64,000 bases of DNA from assembly GCF_004843725.1 (NCBI RefSeq), contig NZ_CP039451.1:2610001-2674000 (forward strand), in the 5' to 3' direction. Below, piece after piece: positions 9,834-19,688 of this stretch (the first letter of the stretch is position 1; the number at the start of each line of letters is the position of its first letter). Under the pieces are notes generated by a model, which worked only from the letters and a program-made list of their open reading frames with translations, made no database searches and was not told the DNA's origin. A program made the translations under genes and the position numbers. The stretch is from Psychroserpens sp. NJDZ02 (GTDB lineage Bacteria > Bacteroidota > Bacteroidia > Flavobacteriales > Flavobacteriaceae).

Positions 9834-10226
9834 ATGCGATTAAGAGGAAGAAATAAAGTATCACCAGAATTTAATATGTCGTCCATGACGGACATTGTGT
9901 TTCTGTTGCTTATCTTTTTTATGATTGCATCAACGTTGGTGTCTGCAGAGGCTATAGATTTATTATTACCTAAATCTACAAGTAAGACGACTCAGACTAA
10001 AAATGTATCTGTAAGTGTTGACAAAGATGTCAATTATTATGTAGATATGAAGCAAGTATCAAAAGCGCAATTGGAGGCAGAGGTAATAGCAAAAGTTGGT
10101 AATGTAGAGTCGCCAACAATTACTATTAGATCTGATGAAACTGTAGAAATGCAACATGTTGTTTTTATAATGGATATTGCAAACAGAAACAAGATCAAAT
10201 CGACATTGGCAGTAAAAGCACAATAA
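9834..10226 (+). CDS. exbD: ExbD/TolR family biopolymer transport protein
   Basis: A 130-aa single-pass inner-membrane partner of ExbB. A short basic N terminus precedes the SSMTDIVFLLLIFFMIAST helix, which carries the essential membrane Asp of the family (D in MTDIVF). The periplasmic domain has the usual ExbD pattern ending in VVFIMDIANRNKIKSTLAV. Length is typical. It lies one base after exbB and one base before tonB, so the three are almost certainly one mRNA. Confidence 0.93.
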   Translation: MRLRGRNKVSPEFNMSSMTDIVFLLLIFFMIASTLVSAEAIDLLLPKSTSKTTQTKNVSVSVDKDVNYYVDMKQVSKAQLEAEVIAKVGNVESPTITIRSDETVEMQHVVFIMDIANRNKIKSTLAVKAQ

Positions 10227-10227
10227 G

Positions 10228-11115
10228 ATGAAATATTTAAAAACCAAACACGAACAGAACTCAGCAAAAATAACAGCATTAATTATGCTGATATTAATAT
10301 TGCTCTTATTTGTGGTTGGTCAAAATTATACGGATCCACCAGAAGAATTTGGTGTAGCCATTAACTTTGGAGGTTCTTCTGGAGGAGGAGGAGGTGCGCC
10401 AGCGCAAGCAGCAGCACCGCCAACTGAAACTCAACCAGAAGAAACTGAACCTCAAGTAGAAGAGCAACAAGAGGCTGCAGCTACGCCAACTTCTCAGGAA
10501 AATGTTATAACTCAAGAAGATGAAGAGGCTGTTTTAATTAAGAAACAACAGGAGCAGGCTAAAAAAGAAAATGATGCTAAAGAAAAAGCTAAGGCTGATA
10601 AATTAGCACAAGAAAAGGCTGAAAAAGCTGCTAAAGCTGCTGCAGAAGCAGCCGAAAAAAAGAGACAAGATGATATTAGAAAAGCTAATGATGCTTTAAT
10701 TAATGGTATTAGTAATTCTGATAGCGCATCCGACTCAAATAGTAATGGACCAGGTAATGGGCCTGGTAATGGATCTGGATCGGGTAACTCTTATGGGACA
10801 AGTCACTTTGGTGATGGCTCAGGACAAGGAAACGGAGATGGTGTTGGATACGGTTTAAATGGTCGAGGGAAACCAGACTATAGAAAAATAGTACAAGAGT
10901 GTAACGAATCAGGATTAGTTGTTGTTAGAATTGAAGTTGACCGTTCTGGTAAAGTTGTAAAAGCAGTTCCAGGTGTTAAAGGGACTAAAAATACAGCTGC
11001 TTGTCTATTAGAACCAGCACGCAAAATGGCATTGACACATAAATGGAAAGCAGATCCTAAAGCGCCAGAGCCTCAAGTTGGATACGTAAGTATCAATTTT
11101 AAATTAGGTCAATAA
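10228..11115 (+). CDS. tonB: energy transducer TonB-like protein
   Basis: A 295-aa periplasm-spanning energy transducer for TonB-dependent receptors. An N-terminal membrane anchor (about residues 17-32) is followed by a Gly/Ala/Pro/Glu-rich stretch. Then come a long Lys/Ala/Glu coiled coil (about 107-155), an Asn/Ser/Gly-rich spacer (about 160-215) and a C-terminal domain (about 225-295, GLVVVRIEVDRSGKVVKAVPG) with the TonB-C fold pattern. The coiled coil resembles TolA, but the C-terminal domain is TonB-like. It is third in the exbB-exbD-tonB unit, and folC follows six bases later. Confidence 0.85.
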   Translation: MKYLKTKHEQNSAKITALIMLILILLLFVVGQNYTDPPEEFGVAINFGGSSGGGGGAPAQAAAPPTETQPEETEPQVEEQQEAAATPTSQENVITQEDEEAVLIKKQQEQAKKENDAKEKAKADKLAQEKAEKAAKAAAEAAEKKRQDDIRKANDALINGISNSDSASDSNSNGPGNGPGNGSGSGNSYGTSHFGDGSGQGNGDGVGYGLNGRGKPDYRKIVQECNESGLVVVRIEVDRSGKVVKAVPGVKGTKNTAACLLEPARKMALTHKWKADPKAPEPQVGYVSINFKLGQ

Positions 11116-11121
11116 AATATC

Positions 11122-12339
11122 ATGACTTATTTAGACACGGTCAATTGGATGTTTTCTCAACTTCCAATGTATCAAAAACAAGGTCAGACTGCTTTTAAAA
11201 AAGACTTAACTAATACTTTAAATTTAGCTAAGCATCTTAAAAACCCACAACGCAAATTTAAATCTATACATGTTGCTGGAACTAATGGAAAAGGGTCTAG
11301 CAGTCATATGCTAGCTTCTATTTTACAGGACGCTGGTTATAAAGTAGGTTTGTATACCTCTCCACATTTAAAAGATTTTAGAGAACGGATTAAAATTAAT
11401 GGCAAAGAAGTCACTAAAGCATTTGTTATTGATTTTATAAAACAAAATAAAACCTTTCTAGAAGCTAATAAACTGTCGTTTTTTGAAATGACAGTAGGTA
11501 TGGCTTTTGATTATTTTGCAAAACAGAACGTGGATATTGCAGTAATTGAAGTTGGTTTAGGCGGTCGTTTAGATTCCACTAATATTATTACGCCCGAGGT
11601 GTCTTTAATAACTAATATTGGTTTGGATCATATTCAATTTTTAGGGGATACTCTAAAATTAATAGCTTCAGAAAAAGCGGGCATAATTAAACCTAATATT
11701 CCAGTTGTGATTAGTGAAACGCAATTAGAAACTCAATCTGTTTTTACCGCTTTCGCTGAAAAAAATAATAGCCCCATACATTTTGCAGATCATGCTAAAA
11801 ACGAAGCTTTGGCAACAGACTTAAAAGGGAGTTATCAATCCAAGAATATTAAAGGTGTTTTGCAAACTGTTAAACAGTTAAGATTAAAAGGATTTGAGGT
11901 TTCTGATAAAAATATAAAAAGCGGATTGCTCAATTCCGTAAAAAACACGGGTTTAAAAGGGCGTTGGCAGATCTTAAATGCTAGCCCTAAAGTTATATGC
12001 GACACTGCGCATAATAAAGAAGGCTTGACTTTAGCCATGCAACAATTATTGCAAGAAAAATATCATAAACTTCATATTGTATTTGGTGTTGTTAACGATA
12101 AAGATGTAGCATCTATATTACCTTTGTTACCAAAAGTAGCAACGTATTACTTCTGCAAACCAGATGTACCTAGAGGTTTGGGACAACACGTTTTAATGGA
12201 TGTCTTTATTTCTAAAGGATTTCAAGGGACTGCATATGCTTCAGTTGATATTGCTTACAAAGAAGCCTTAAAAGCAGCTTCGAAAGATGATGTAATTTAT
12301 ATTGGAGGTAGTACTTTTGTGGTTGCTGAAGTGGTTTAA
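11122..12339 (+). CDS. folC: bifunctional folylpolyglutamate synthase / dihydrofolate synthase
   Basis: A 405-aa Mur-ligase-fold enzyme that adds glutamate to dihydropteroate and to reduced folates using ATP. Motifs are the P-loop VAGTNGKGSSSHMLASIL (about residues 50-67), SPHLKDFRERI, the metal-binding VEVGLGGRLDSTN-type segment (here VIEVGLGGRLDSTN), LDHIQFLGDTL and DTAHNKEGL in the C-terminal domain. Length is normal. It follows tonB by six bases and is probably read through from the exb operon. The other folate gene here (folP) lies 13 kb away. Confidence 0.94.
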   Translation: MTYLDTVNWMFSQLPMYQKQGQTAFKKDLTNTLNLAKHLKNPQRKFKSIHVAGTNGKGSSSHMLASILQDAGYKVGLYTSPHLKDFRERIKINGKEVTKAFVIDFIKQNKTFLEANKLSFFEMTVGMAFDYFAKQNVDIAVIEVGLGGRLDSTNIITPEVSLITNIGLDHIQFLGDTLKLIASEKAGIIKPNIPVVISETQLETQSVFTAFAEKNNSPIHFADHAKNEALATDLKGSYQSKNIKGVLQTVKQLRLKGFEVSDKNIKSGLLNSVKNTGLKGRWQILNASPKVICDTAHNKEGLTLAMQQLLQEKYHKLHIVFGVVNDKDVASILPLLPKVATYYFCKPDVPRGLGQHVLMDVFISKGFQGTAYASVDIAYKEALKAASKDDVIYIGGSTFVVAEVV

Positions 12340-12385
12340 TTTCCAATTAATTGTATCTTACACTTTCATTTAATTCATCTAAAAA

Positions 12386-12679
12386 ATGTTAGAAATAATC
12401 AATCAAGTTTTTTCTATTCAGCTTAAAAGTAATAAAGAAGATTTAACGCTTTTCAATAGGAATATTGATAGAATAAATCATGAATTTGAAGCTTTAGGTT
12501 TTCATATTGTCAATCCTTTAGGACAAACGTATAGAAATGAAATGACCGATGTTGAAGCTAATATTACTGGTGATTTTAATAGTAAAATGAAAATTGTTAA
12601 AGTATTAAAGCCTATTGTCTATAAAAAGACAAATGAGGAGACTACTTTAGTACAAAAAGGAATTGTAATTGTAGAATAA
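12386..12679 (+). CDS. small protein resembling the GrpE head (nucleotide exchange factor-like)
   Basis: A 97-aa protein encoded six bases upstream of a divergent Hsp70. It has no signal peptide or membrane helix. Residues 25-97 run helix, then GFHIVNPLGQTYRNEMTDV, then a beta-rich end (KIVKVLKPIVYKK..TTLVQKGIVIV). This resembles the C-terminal beta domain of GrpE (a G-[VI]-x-x-I start, P-x-G/D, TxV near the end, then V-x-x-V-L+KG-x-Y and a final VxV strand). The long GrpE N-terminal dimerisation coil is absent. The assignment rests on pattern similarity plus the neighbour and is an inference. If right, it is a minimal exchange factor dedicated to the next gene. Confidence 0.5.
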   Translation: MLEIINQVFSIQLKSNKEDLTLFNRNIDRINHEFEALGFHIVNPLGQTYRNEMTDVEANITGDFNSKMKIVKVLKPIVYKKTNEETTLVQKGIVIVE

Positions 12680-12685
12680 GACTTC

Positions 12686-15172
12686 ATGAAGACCATTAAT
12701 ATTGCAATAGATTTAGGAACTACAAATAGTTTAATTGCCCATTATAATAATGGAGCTGTCAAAATCTATAATAATCCATTGGGATTAAAACAAACCTTAC
12801 CATCCTGTGTTGCTTTTAGAGGTAGCAGGACCATTATTGGAGATAAGGCGTTGGATTATTTAGAAAAGGATGCAGAAAATGTGTGTATGCTATTTAAACG
12901 TAAAATGGGAACTCAAGAAACCTATTTTATACCTTCAATTGATAGGGAGGTGTCGCCAATAGAATTATCCTCTTTGATTTTAAAAGAATTAAAGAATTTT
13001 GTTTCTGATGGAGATCAATTAAATGCCGCAGTGATTACAATACCGGCGTCTTTTGATACGATTCAATCTAATGCGACTAAAAAAGCGGGGTATTTGGCCG
13101 GTTTTAAAGAGGTTGTTTTGTTGCAAGAACCTATTGCTGCCTGCTTGGCATTTGCAAATCAATCCAATTTGGATATCGAATCTTCTAAAAATTGGATTGT
13201 ATACGATTTTGGAGGAGGGACGTTTGATGTGGCTTTGGTAGAAGTTAATGATAGAGAGTTAAAGGTTATAGATAACGAAGGAGATAATTTTTTAGGTGGT
13301 GCAGATTTTGACAATCTTATTGTTGAAAAAATTATAATACCTCAAATTGAAGCTAAAGCTAATATTACTAACCTTTGGAAAGATATTAAAGCGAAATCAA
13401 GCCAATATAAAGGACTGTATTTTGAACTGCTTAAAAAAGCAGAAGAAGCTAAAAAAGAATTATCAGTATATCCTGAAACAGAAATTGAAATCGATATAGA
13501 CTTTGAGGATACTAATTTGTTTGATCAAATTGTGATTACTAGAGGACAGTTTGAGGCTGTGATTTCATCTAAAGTCGAACAAACCATTACGTTTATAAAA
13601 AAAGTAATTTCTCAAAATCAATTAATTAATTCTCAAATAGAGCGTTTAATTTTAATTGGAGGTAGTACTTATGTGCCTTTAATTAAAGAGAGAATAAAAG
13701 AGGAGACTGGAATTTTAGTAGATTCTAGTATCGACCCAACGTCAGCTGTTGTAGATGGAGCTGCTTATTTTGCAGGATCTAAACCGTCGTCAGTAGAAGA
13801 GACAGATGTCGCAGAAAAAGCGGATATAAGTCCTATTGATACTCAGATTTTTTATGAGCAGAACACAAGAGATTTAGAAGAGTTAATTACTTGTAAAGTG
13901 GATGGTGATAATTTAAAATATAGAATTACAAGAGCAGATGGTGGTTATGATTCTGGAATCAAAACGATTGAAAACAATGGATTTTATGAGTTTGTTCCGT
14001 TATTGAAAGGGCAATTAAATAGATTTAAACTTCATATTTTAGATTTCGATTTAAATCCTTTAAAGTCAATAAATACAGTCGCAATTAATCAAGGTAGTTA
14101 TAATGTTTTAGGGCAACCATTACCAATTGATATTTGCATGGAAATTGACGATATTGAGGCTTCTGCAACACGTTTGGAACAAATTTTTAGAAAAGGAAGT
14201 ATTCTACCTTTAAAGAAGAAGATTTACAAAACGGCATCTAAAACGATACTTAAAGGGGCTGATGCCAATTTGATTATTAATATTGTCGAAGGCCAATCTA
14301 AAGGGTTGCCTAGTTCTGGTTTAAGTATTGGTTATATTGAGTTTACAGGTAAAGACCTGGAAGAGGACTTAATTAAAGGTACCGATATAGAGATTGAATT
14401 GGAGATTACCGAATCTAGAGATTTGAAAATTAATGTGTATTTACAAGCTTGTGATCAAGAATTTAAAAATGTGTTTAGTGAGTCCGAGCGTACAATAAGT
14501 ATTGGTAAAATTAATATGGAAATTAATGCTGTATTGTCTGATGTTGAACATTTAATTAGAGAACAAGTCGCTGATGAAAATTTTGAATATTCTAGCAAAT
14601 TAGAACAATTACGTATCGGTTTGATTGAAATACAAATTGAAACAACCTTACTTGACGAAGACGATGTGTCTGATAAAAAGTATCAATTAGATGACATTAA
14701 ACGAAAGTTGATACAGGAGTTTGATTCCTTAACAAGAAATAAAGTCATTGCTTTAGAGATTGAGGAATATAACAACTCTAAAGAAAGTGTGGAGTGGGAG
14801 GTTAATAAGGAAGAAAACGAATCCTACAGGCCTAAATATCTTAAAATAATTACCAACGAAAAAGAGGTTATTAATTCTGGTGATAAATATTTGATTAGAG
14901 CTAAGATAAAGGAGTTAGATGTCTTTTATAGTTCTATAATACAATCTAGTGACGAGAATTTTATAGGTTACTACTTAGGTATTAAATATAGCTCTGAATT
15001 TAAGGATACGAGAAAAGCAAAAAAGCTAATCAAAGATGGTGATGAGGCTTTAGAACGAAACGATTATAAATCCATAAAGCATATAGTCTATGCACTTTAC
15101 GCTTTACTACCTGATACGGAAAAAGCTAAGCAAAAAGAGTTTAAAGATGATAGTAAAACAGGTTTAAGATAA
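12686..15172 (+). CDS. divergent Hsp70 family ATPase
   Basis: An 828-aa Hsp70-family protein, much longer than DnaK (~640 aa). The N-terminal ATPase domain (about 1-375) keeps all nucleotide motifs: AIDLGTTNSLIAHY, the IPASFDTIQSNATKKAG segment, VYDFGGGTFDVALVEV, and LILIGGSTYVPLIKERI. The usual hydrophobic DVLLLD interdomain linker is not seen. The middle (400-590) has weak substrate-binding-domain character, with repeated beta-rich stretches. The last ~200 residues are helical and charged, without an EEVD-like tail. It is preceded by the GrpE-head-like gene with a six-base gap, and is convergent with a membrane protein gene whose stop is three bases away. Client and role are unknown. Confidence 0.88.
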   Translation: MKTINIAIDLGTTNSLIAHYNNGAVKIYNNPLGLKQTLPSCVAFRGSRTIIGDKALDYLEKDAENVCMLFKRKMGTQETYFIPSIDREVSPIELSSLILKELKNFVSDGDQLNAAVITIPASFDTIQSNATKKAGYLAGFKEVVLLQEPIAACLAFANQSNLDIESSKNWIVYDFGGGTFDVALVEVNDRELKVIDNEGDNFLGGADFDNLIVEKIIIPQIEAKANITNLWKDIKAKSSQYKGLYFELLKKAEEAKKELSVYPETEIEIDIDFEDTNLFDQIVITRGQFEAVISSKVEQTITFIKKVISQNQLINSQIERLILIGGSTYVPLIKERIKEETGILVDSSIDPTSAVVDGAAYFAGSKPSSVEETDVAEKADISPIDTQIFYEQNTRDLEELITCKVDGDNLKYRITRADGGYDSGIKTIENNGFYEFVPLLKGQLNRFKLHILDFDLNPLKSINTVAINQGSYNVLGQPLPIDICMEIDDIEASATRLEQIFRKGSILPLKKKIYKTASKTILKGADANLIINIVEGQSKGLPSSGLSIGYIEFTGKDLEEDLIKGTDIEIELEITESRDLKINVYLQACDQEFKNVFSESERTISIGKINMEINAVLSDVEHLIREQVADENFEYSSKLEQLRIGLIEIQIETTLLDEDDVSDKKYQLDDIKRKLIQEFDSLTRNKVIALEIEEYNNSKESVEWEVNKEENESYRPKYLKIITNEKEVINSGDKYLIRAKIKELDVFYSSIIQSSDENFIGYYLGIKYSSEFKDTRKAKKLIKDGDEALERNDYKSIKHIVYALYALLPDTEKAKQKEFKDDSKTGLR

Positions 15173-15175
15173 GAT

Positions 15176-16882
15176 TTAGTTATATTTTTCTGTGTACCAT
15201 CGGGTATAAATGTTATTAATACTTAGTGGTTTGAAATCTATTTTATTTGTTTCAATATGATCCAATAGCGTTGTGTCTATTGTTGTTGTATTGGTGCTAA
15301 AATTTTTGTTGAAATTTATTTTTACAGTATATGGTAAAATATTAATTTCATTAGTATCACTATTCTTTAAATTGTTGATGACATATAATTGAGATAATTC
15401 GGGTTTTAGTTTAAAATGAGAAAAACGACCTGGTGAAAAGTAGTGTCCTGTATAAAATAAGACAGAATCACCTTTTTTGACATTTAAATATCTGTTTTCA
15501 TCTTTTGGTATAAAAATAGATTCGTCAATACCATTAGTTAACCTAAATACTATCAAATCTTTATTACTATTATTTTTTATTAAGCTAAAAGCGTTGTTTT
15601 TATTGGAAGATGCAGATTTAATTGTGTTGAAAGTCTTTGGATAGGGGTTTGTAAAGGCATTTAGGTCTGTTCCTGTGTCTCTGCCTGAATAAGGGGTGTA
15701 ACGATCTGTTTTTAGTTTTAAACTATAAATAAATCGTGTATGGTCCTTAGCTTTGTGTTTTGAATTATAATCAGGGAGTGTGACTCTTTTTGTTATAGTA
15801 TAAGAGTTAGTATTAGTTTCCATTACGGAGTCGTCATTTGCTAGATATTCCGTTGTTGTTTGACGGACCTCAATCGTTTGGTTTTGCTTTTTTTTTTTAT
15901 CTTCTTGTATTTTTCTAACAGTCTCTATAAAGGTTTCGTTATTAAAATTAATGTTTTGTAGATTATTACGTTCATATTGATTTAACGAATTATTAGAATT
16001 GCTATCATTGTTAAACACTTTTGTTGTAATTCTAACAATTAAAATTAAAAAGACAATAACGCTCCAAATACCAACACTTGATCCAGATTTTGATTTATTT
16101 TTTTTCTGAGAGTTAAAAGCGTAGGGTTGTGCAATTGCGGCATTAGATATTAACACATCTTTTAGCATGTAGTTAGAAATGTCTAATTCGCCAAAAGCAA
16201 CCATTGTTTTAGCTGAAAAAATAAAAACATCATCACTCAGATGTTTTCTTTTTGAGTTGTAAGTGTCTATGATAACTGAATTCAATTCGTTAACCTCGTC
16301 GTAAAAAGAGTTAGGATACTGGCTTAAGCAGGTTATAAAGTTTCTATTAGTTATGTAACCAATAGAATGATATTTGTCTTTTAGTTTACCAGTTTCAATA
16401 TATACTTTAGCATAATTTAATTTAGAGCTTAATAGATTAATAATAATCTGTTCGATTTCTTCGGTAAATAGAATGGTGCTTTTTACAACATTCAGTAATA
16501 AGATATATTTTCCTTTACTAAGTGTTTCAGATAAAAAAGGTTTTATGTGTGCTTTTAAATAGGGTGATAGAAAGTATTTTAGTCCTTCGGGGTCAGCAAT
16601 AGCTTCATGGTAAATTGAAGTAGAATTTTGTGGGATATTACTGTAATCGCCACTAATTATTTGCTTTATCCATTTGTGTTTTTCAATAAAGATGTGATGT
16701 TGTCGTGTACTGTCATTTTTAAGCTCGTCAATTATAGTAGCTAATTCTCCTAGATTGCTTTTGTTATCTAAAACAGCTTTTGCTTTAAGTTGTTTCTGAA
16801 GTCTAATAATTTTAGCGGAATCTAAGGTGGTTAGCGTATTAATATCTATGCCTAATTCGTCTATTAATGATATGTAGTTCAA
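15176..16882 (-). CDS. uncharacterised membrane-anchored protein beside the Hsp70 gene
   Basis: A 568-aa protein I do not recognise. Residues 1-255 form a predicted soluble, mainly helical region without a signal peptide. A basic stretch KKNKSKSG precedes one membrane helix (about 268-289, VGIWSVIVFLILIVRITTKVF). An Asn/Ser-rich linker then leads to a beta-rich C-terminal region of ~270 residues. The N part is probably cytoplasmic and the C part periplasmic by positive-inside reasoning. No J-domain HPD motif is present. It ends three bases from the Hsp70 stop with no terminator between them. Proximity suggests, but does not show, a link to the chaperone pair. Confidence 0.7.
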   Translation of the reverse strand: MNYISLIDELGIDINTLTTLDSAKIIRLQKQLKAKAVLDNKSNLGELATIIDELKNDSTRQHHIFIEKHKWIKQIISGDYSNIPQNSTSIYHEAIADPEGLKYFLSPYLKAHIKPFLSETLSKGKYILLLNVVKSTILFTEEIEQIIINLLSSKLNYAKVYIETGKLKDKYHSIGYITNRNFITCLSQYPNSFYDEVNELNSVIIDTYNSKRKHLSDDVFIFSAKTMVAFGELDISNYMLKDVLISNAAIAQPYAFNSQKKNKSKSGSSVGIWSVIVFLILIVRITTKVFNNDSNSNNSLNQYERNNLQNINFNNETFIETVRKIQEDKKKKQNQTIEVRQTTTEYLANDDSVMETNTNSYTITKRVTLPDYNSKHKAKDHTRFIYSLKLKTDRYTPYSGRDTGTDLNAFTNPYPKTFNTIKSASSNKNNAFSLIKNNSNKDLIVFRLTNGIDESIFIPKDENRYLNVKKGDSVLFYTGHYFSPGRFSHFKLKPELSQLYVINNLKNSDTNEINILPYTVKINFNKNFSTNTTTIDTTLLDHIETNKIDFKPLSINNIYTRWYTEKYN

Positions 16883-17007
16883 GTTTGGAGCTTATTTTGA
16901 GTCAAAAATATTAAAATATTTATAATTTATTGATGTGTTAATGACTATAAATTAAAGAGTTAATTTATTTGTTTAAAAATAAGTGAATTTTTTTTCAATA
17001 AAACGTG

Positions 17008-17036
17008 TTGAGATGTCAAAAACTAATGTATATTTG
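17008..17036 (+). promoter_or_regulatory. promoter of tRNA-Val
   Basis: TTG (17008-17010), an 18-base spacer, then TATATTTG (17029-17036) matches the Bacteroidota housekeeping promoter. It ends 15 bases before the mature tRNA. Confidence 0.75.
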
Positions 17037-17051
17037 CACTCCTAATAATAA

Positions 17052-17126
17052 GGGCGACTAGCTCAGTTGGTTCAGAGCACTTGGTTTACACCCAAGGGGT
17101 CAGGGGTTCGAATCCCTTGTCGCCCA
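17052..17126 (+). tRNA. tRNA-Val (TAC anticodon)
   Basis: A 75-nt cloverleaf. The acceptor GGGCGAC (17052-17058) pairs with GTCGCCC (17119-17125), with A as discriminator. The anticodon arm CTTGG-TTTACAC-CCAAG places TAC as anticodon (valine, GTA family). The T arm is GGGGTTCGAATCCC-type. CCA is not encoded. Confidence 0.97.
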
Positions 17127-17128
17127 CA

Positions 17129-17161
17129 AAAAAATCCAGAACATATGTTTTGGATTTTTTT
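17129..17161 (+). terminator. terminator of tRNA-Val
   Basis: Stem AAAAAATCCA..GAAC / GTTT..TGGATTTTTT around an ATAT loop, starting three bases after the tRNA. Confidence 0.85.
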
Positions 17162-17616
17162 ATGCCCTAAAATTAAAAGTTATTATTTAGGAGCATGTTA
17201 TAAACTAGTTGTATGCTATGATTAAGAAAAAAGGTTAAGATTTAATATTAGTATTTCTAACTTTTCTAAATTAAGCTCTTGAAGATTTTGTTTTAATAGT
17301 AGTTGAGGATGTTTTTATAGAGTATTGAGATTGTTTAACATATAGGTTTAAACTTTTGAATTATGCTAGTCTTATTTTTTTATGTCATTTAATTAATAGC
17401 TTTGTTTTTCTTAATGTTAGATATTCATCGTAGATTTTTGATCTAATTTCTAACCCATTTATTACTGGATTTATATAATAAACTTCTGTTTTTTTTGATA
17501 AGAATTGTATCGTTTATTGTTTAGTGTATTTCAATTTATCAAGCATTTGTATAGTCGTATTATTTTGTTCCGTTTTTTTCCTAATTTTAGTGTTGATTCC
17601 TTTTATTTTACGTCAT
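17162..17616. other. AT-rich gene-free stretch
   Basis: About 450 bases between the tRNA-Val terminator and the rho terminator. I see no ORF with coding character, no repeat and no convincing RNA structure. Confidence 0.5.
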
Positions 17617-17618
17617 AA

Positions 17619-17647
17619 AAAAAGCCTTAACGATTGTTAAGGCTTTT
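17619..17647 (-). terminator. terminator of rho
   Basis: Stem AAAAGCCTTAA / TTAAGGCTTTT, flanked by A and T tracts, 24 bases beyond the rho stop codon. Confidence 0.88.
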
Positions 17648-17670
17648 CTGTATTATGTATGTGTTAGTTG

Positions 17671-19395
17671 TTAACCATTCATAGAGATTAAAAACTCTTC
17701 GTTATTTCTGGTTTGTCTAAAGCGATCATTTATAAATTCCATCGCTTCTACAGGATTCATGTCTGCAAGATACTTACGCATCACCCACATACGTTGGATG
17801 GTTGTAGCATCTAATAAAATATCATCACGACGTGTACTTGATGATGTTAAATCAATAGCTGGGAAAATACGACGATTAGATATTTTACGATCTAATTGTA
17901 GTTCCATATTCCCCGTTCCTTTAAATTCTTCGAAGATTACTTCGTCCATTTTAGAACCTGTTTCTGTTAATGCTGTTGCAATAATAGTTAGAGAACCTCC
18001 ATTTTCTATATTACGTGCAGCTCCAAAGAAACGTTTTGGTTTATGTAGAGCATTAGCATCTACACCTCCAGAAAGAATTTTTCCTGACGCTGGTTGTACT
18101 GAGTTATATGCTCTTGCTAAACGTGTAATTGAATCTAATAAGATCACAACATCGTGTCCACATTCTACCAATCGTTTTGCTTTTTCTAAAACAATATTAG
18201 CAATTTTTACATGCTCGTGTGCTTCCTTGTCAAAAGTAGAGGCAATAACTTCTCCGCGAACGTTACGTTGCATGTCTGTTACTTCTTCTGGACGTTCATC
18301 AATTAGTAATATCATTTGGTATACCTCCGGATGATTTGCTGCAATGGCATTGGCAACATCCTTTAAAAGCATGGTTTTACCTGTTTTTGGTTGTGATACA
18401 ATCATACCACGTTGTCCTTTACCTATTGGTGCAAACAAATCCATGATTCGTGTAGAGATAGTCGCTTGCTTTTCTGCAATATTAAATTTCTCTTGAGGGA
18501 ATAATGGTGTTAAATGTTCAAAAGCAACACGGTCTCTTACCACATTAGGGTTTTGACCATTTATTTTGCTGACTTTGATTAATGGGAAATATTTTTCACC
18601 TTCTTTTGGAGGTCTAACTTGTCCTAAAACTGTATCTCCAACTTTTAATCCAAATAAGCGAATTTGAGATTGCGATACATAAATATCATCAGGTGATGAT
18701 AGGTAGTTATAATCCGAAGAGCGTAAAAATCCGTAACCATCCTGCATGATGTCTAAAACACCTTCACTTTCTATAATAGCATCAAATTCAAAATCTGGTT
18801 CTCTATAACGGTTACGACTGTCTTTGTTTCCGTTATGTTGATTACCGTTTTTTTGATTGCTATTTTTCTGGTTACTATTTTTTTGATTGTTATGTTTTGG
18901 ACGATTTGGTTGCTTATTATCGCTTTGTTTATCGTCCTTATTGTCGTTAGACTGTTTGTTTTTCTGATGGTTGTGAACCGGTTTTTTGGGTTGCGGTTTA
19001 GCAGGTGTCTTTGCTACCACTTCCTTCTCTTTAACCTCCTTTTTAGCTACAGGCTTAGGTGTCGCTTCAGGTGTTAAATCTAATTGAGGTTGACTTGTGT
19101 TTTCCTTTTGTTTAGCGGGCTTAACAACTCTAGCTCTTTTTGGCTTTGGAGCTGCCTCTGGTTTTTCTTTAGCCTCAGTTTTAACGGGAGTAGCCTTTTT
19201 TATAGGGGCTTTCTTAACAGGAGTGTCCTCTTTTTTTACTTCTAAAACAGCTTTAGGATCTGCTGCTTGCTTATCTAGTATTTGATATACTAAATCTAAT
19301 TTTTTTAATGAACGAAACTTAGAGACATTCAGTTTTTTAGCCATATCCTGTAATTCAGGAAGCTTCATTTCTTTTAATTGTGAGATTTCAAACAT
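17671..19395 (-). CDS. rho: transcription termination factor Rho with large disordered insertion
   Basis: A 574-aa hexameric RNA-dependent ATPase that ends transcription, about 150 residues longer than E. coli Rho (419 aa). Residues 1-45 are the Rho_N helical domain ([21 protein letters not shown]). Residues ~50-200 are low complexity, Lys/Pro/Ala-rich then Asn/Gln/Lys-rich with repeated NQKNS units. Next come the cold-shock-like RNA-binding domain ([21 protein letters not shown]) and the ATPase with [21 protein letters not shown] and [15 protein letters not shown]. The insertion is typical of Bacteroidota Rho; a comparable region in Bacteroides thetaiotaomicron Rho is reported to drive phase separation. 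Monocistronic. Confidence 0.97.
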   Translation of the reverse strand: MFEISQLKEMKLPELQDMAKKLNVSKFRSLKKLDLVYQILDKQAADPKAVLEVKKEDTPVKKAPIKKATPVKTEAKEKPEAAPKPKRARVVKPAKQKENTSQPQLDLTPEATPKPVAKKEVKEKEVVAKTPAKPQPKKPVHNHQKNKQSNDNKDDKQSDNKQPNRPKHNNQKNSNQKNSNQKNGNQHNGNKDSRNRYREPDFEFDAIIESEGVLDIMQDGYGFLRSSDYNYLSSPDDIYVSQSQIRLFGLKVGDTVLGQVRPPKEGEKYFPLIKVSKINGQNPNVVRDRVAFEHLTPLFPQEKFNIAEKQATISTRIMDLFAPIGKGQRGMIVSQPKTGKTMLLKDVANAIAANHPEVYQMILLIDERPEEVTDMQRNVRGEVIASTFDKEAHEHVKIANIVLEKAKRLVECGHDVVILLDSITRLARAYNSVQPASGKILSGGVDANALHKPKRFFGAARNIENGGSLTIIATALTETGSKMDEVIFEEFKGTGNMELQLDRKISNRRIFPAIDLTSSSTRRDDILLDATTIQRMWVMRKYLADMNPVEAMEFINDRFRQTRNNEEFLISMNG

Positions 19396-19655
19396 TGATG
19401 TTGAATTAACTTATGTGTTGATGTAATTTGAATTGATTATTTCTTGAAGAAAATAAGATATACTTCTGAAGAATTAACGTTCTGCGAGTGTGAGTGTTGC
19501 ATTCCGTTACTGCAATTATACAACTTTTATTTTAATATTTTATTCAGATGTCTATGTTTATTCCTTTTTAATTGTAACACAGAAGTTTGTGATTCCGATT
19601 CAATATTTATGTGAATTTTTAAGGCAGTATGTTTCTTTTATAAGAAAAGAAACTA

Positions 19656-19663
19656 TATTTTTG
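19656..19663 (+). promoter_or_regulatory. candidate -7 element of the DUF4293 gene
   Basis: TATTTTTG matches TAnnTTTG, 25 bases before the ATG of the DUF4293 gene. I see no good upstream TTG. Confidence 0.4.
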
Positions 19664-19688
19664 TTATTCAATAATTTGAGATTATAAT

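Noticed and set aside
17759..18334. 191-codon frame on the plus strand
   Set aside because: Antisense to rho, which is unmistakable on the minus strand; the length comes from the codon bias of rho.
19490..19687. 65-codon frame ending just before the DUF4293 gene
   Set aside because: Contains the likely DUF4293 promoter element and has no coding character; low-complexity hydrophobic residues result from AT-rich DNA.
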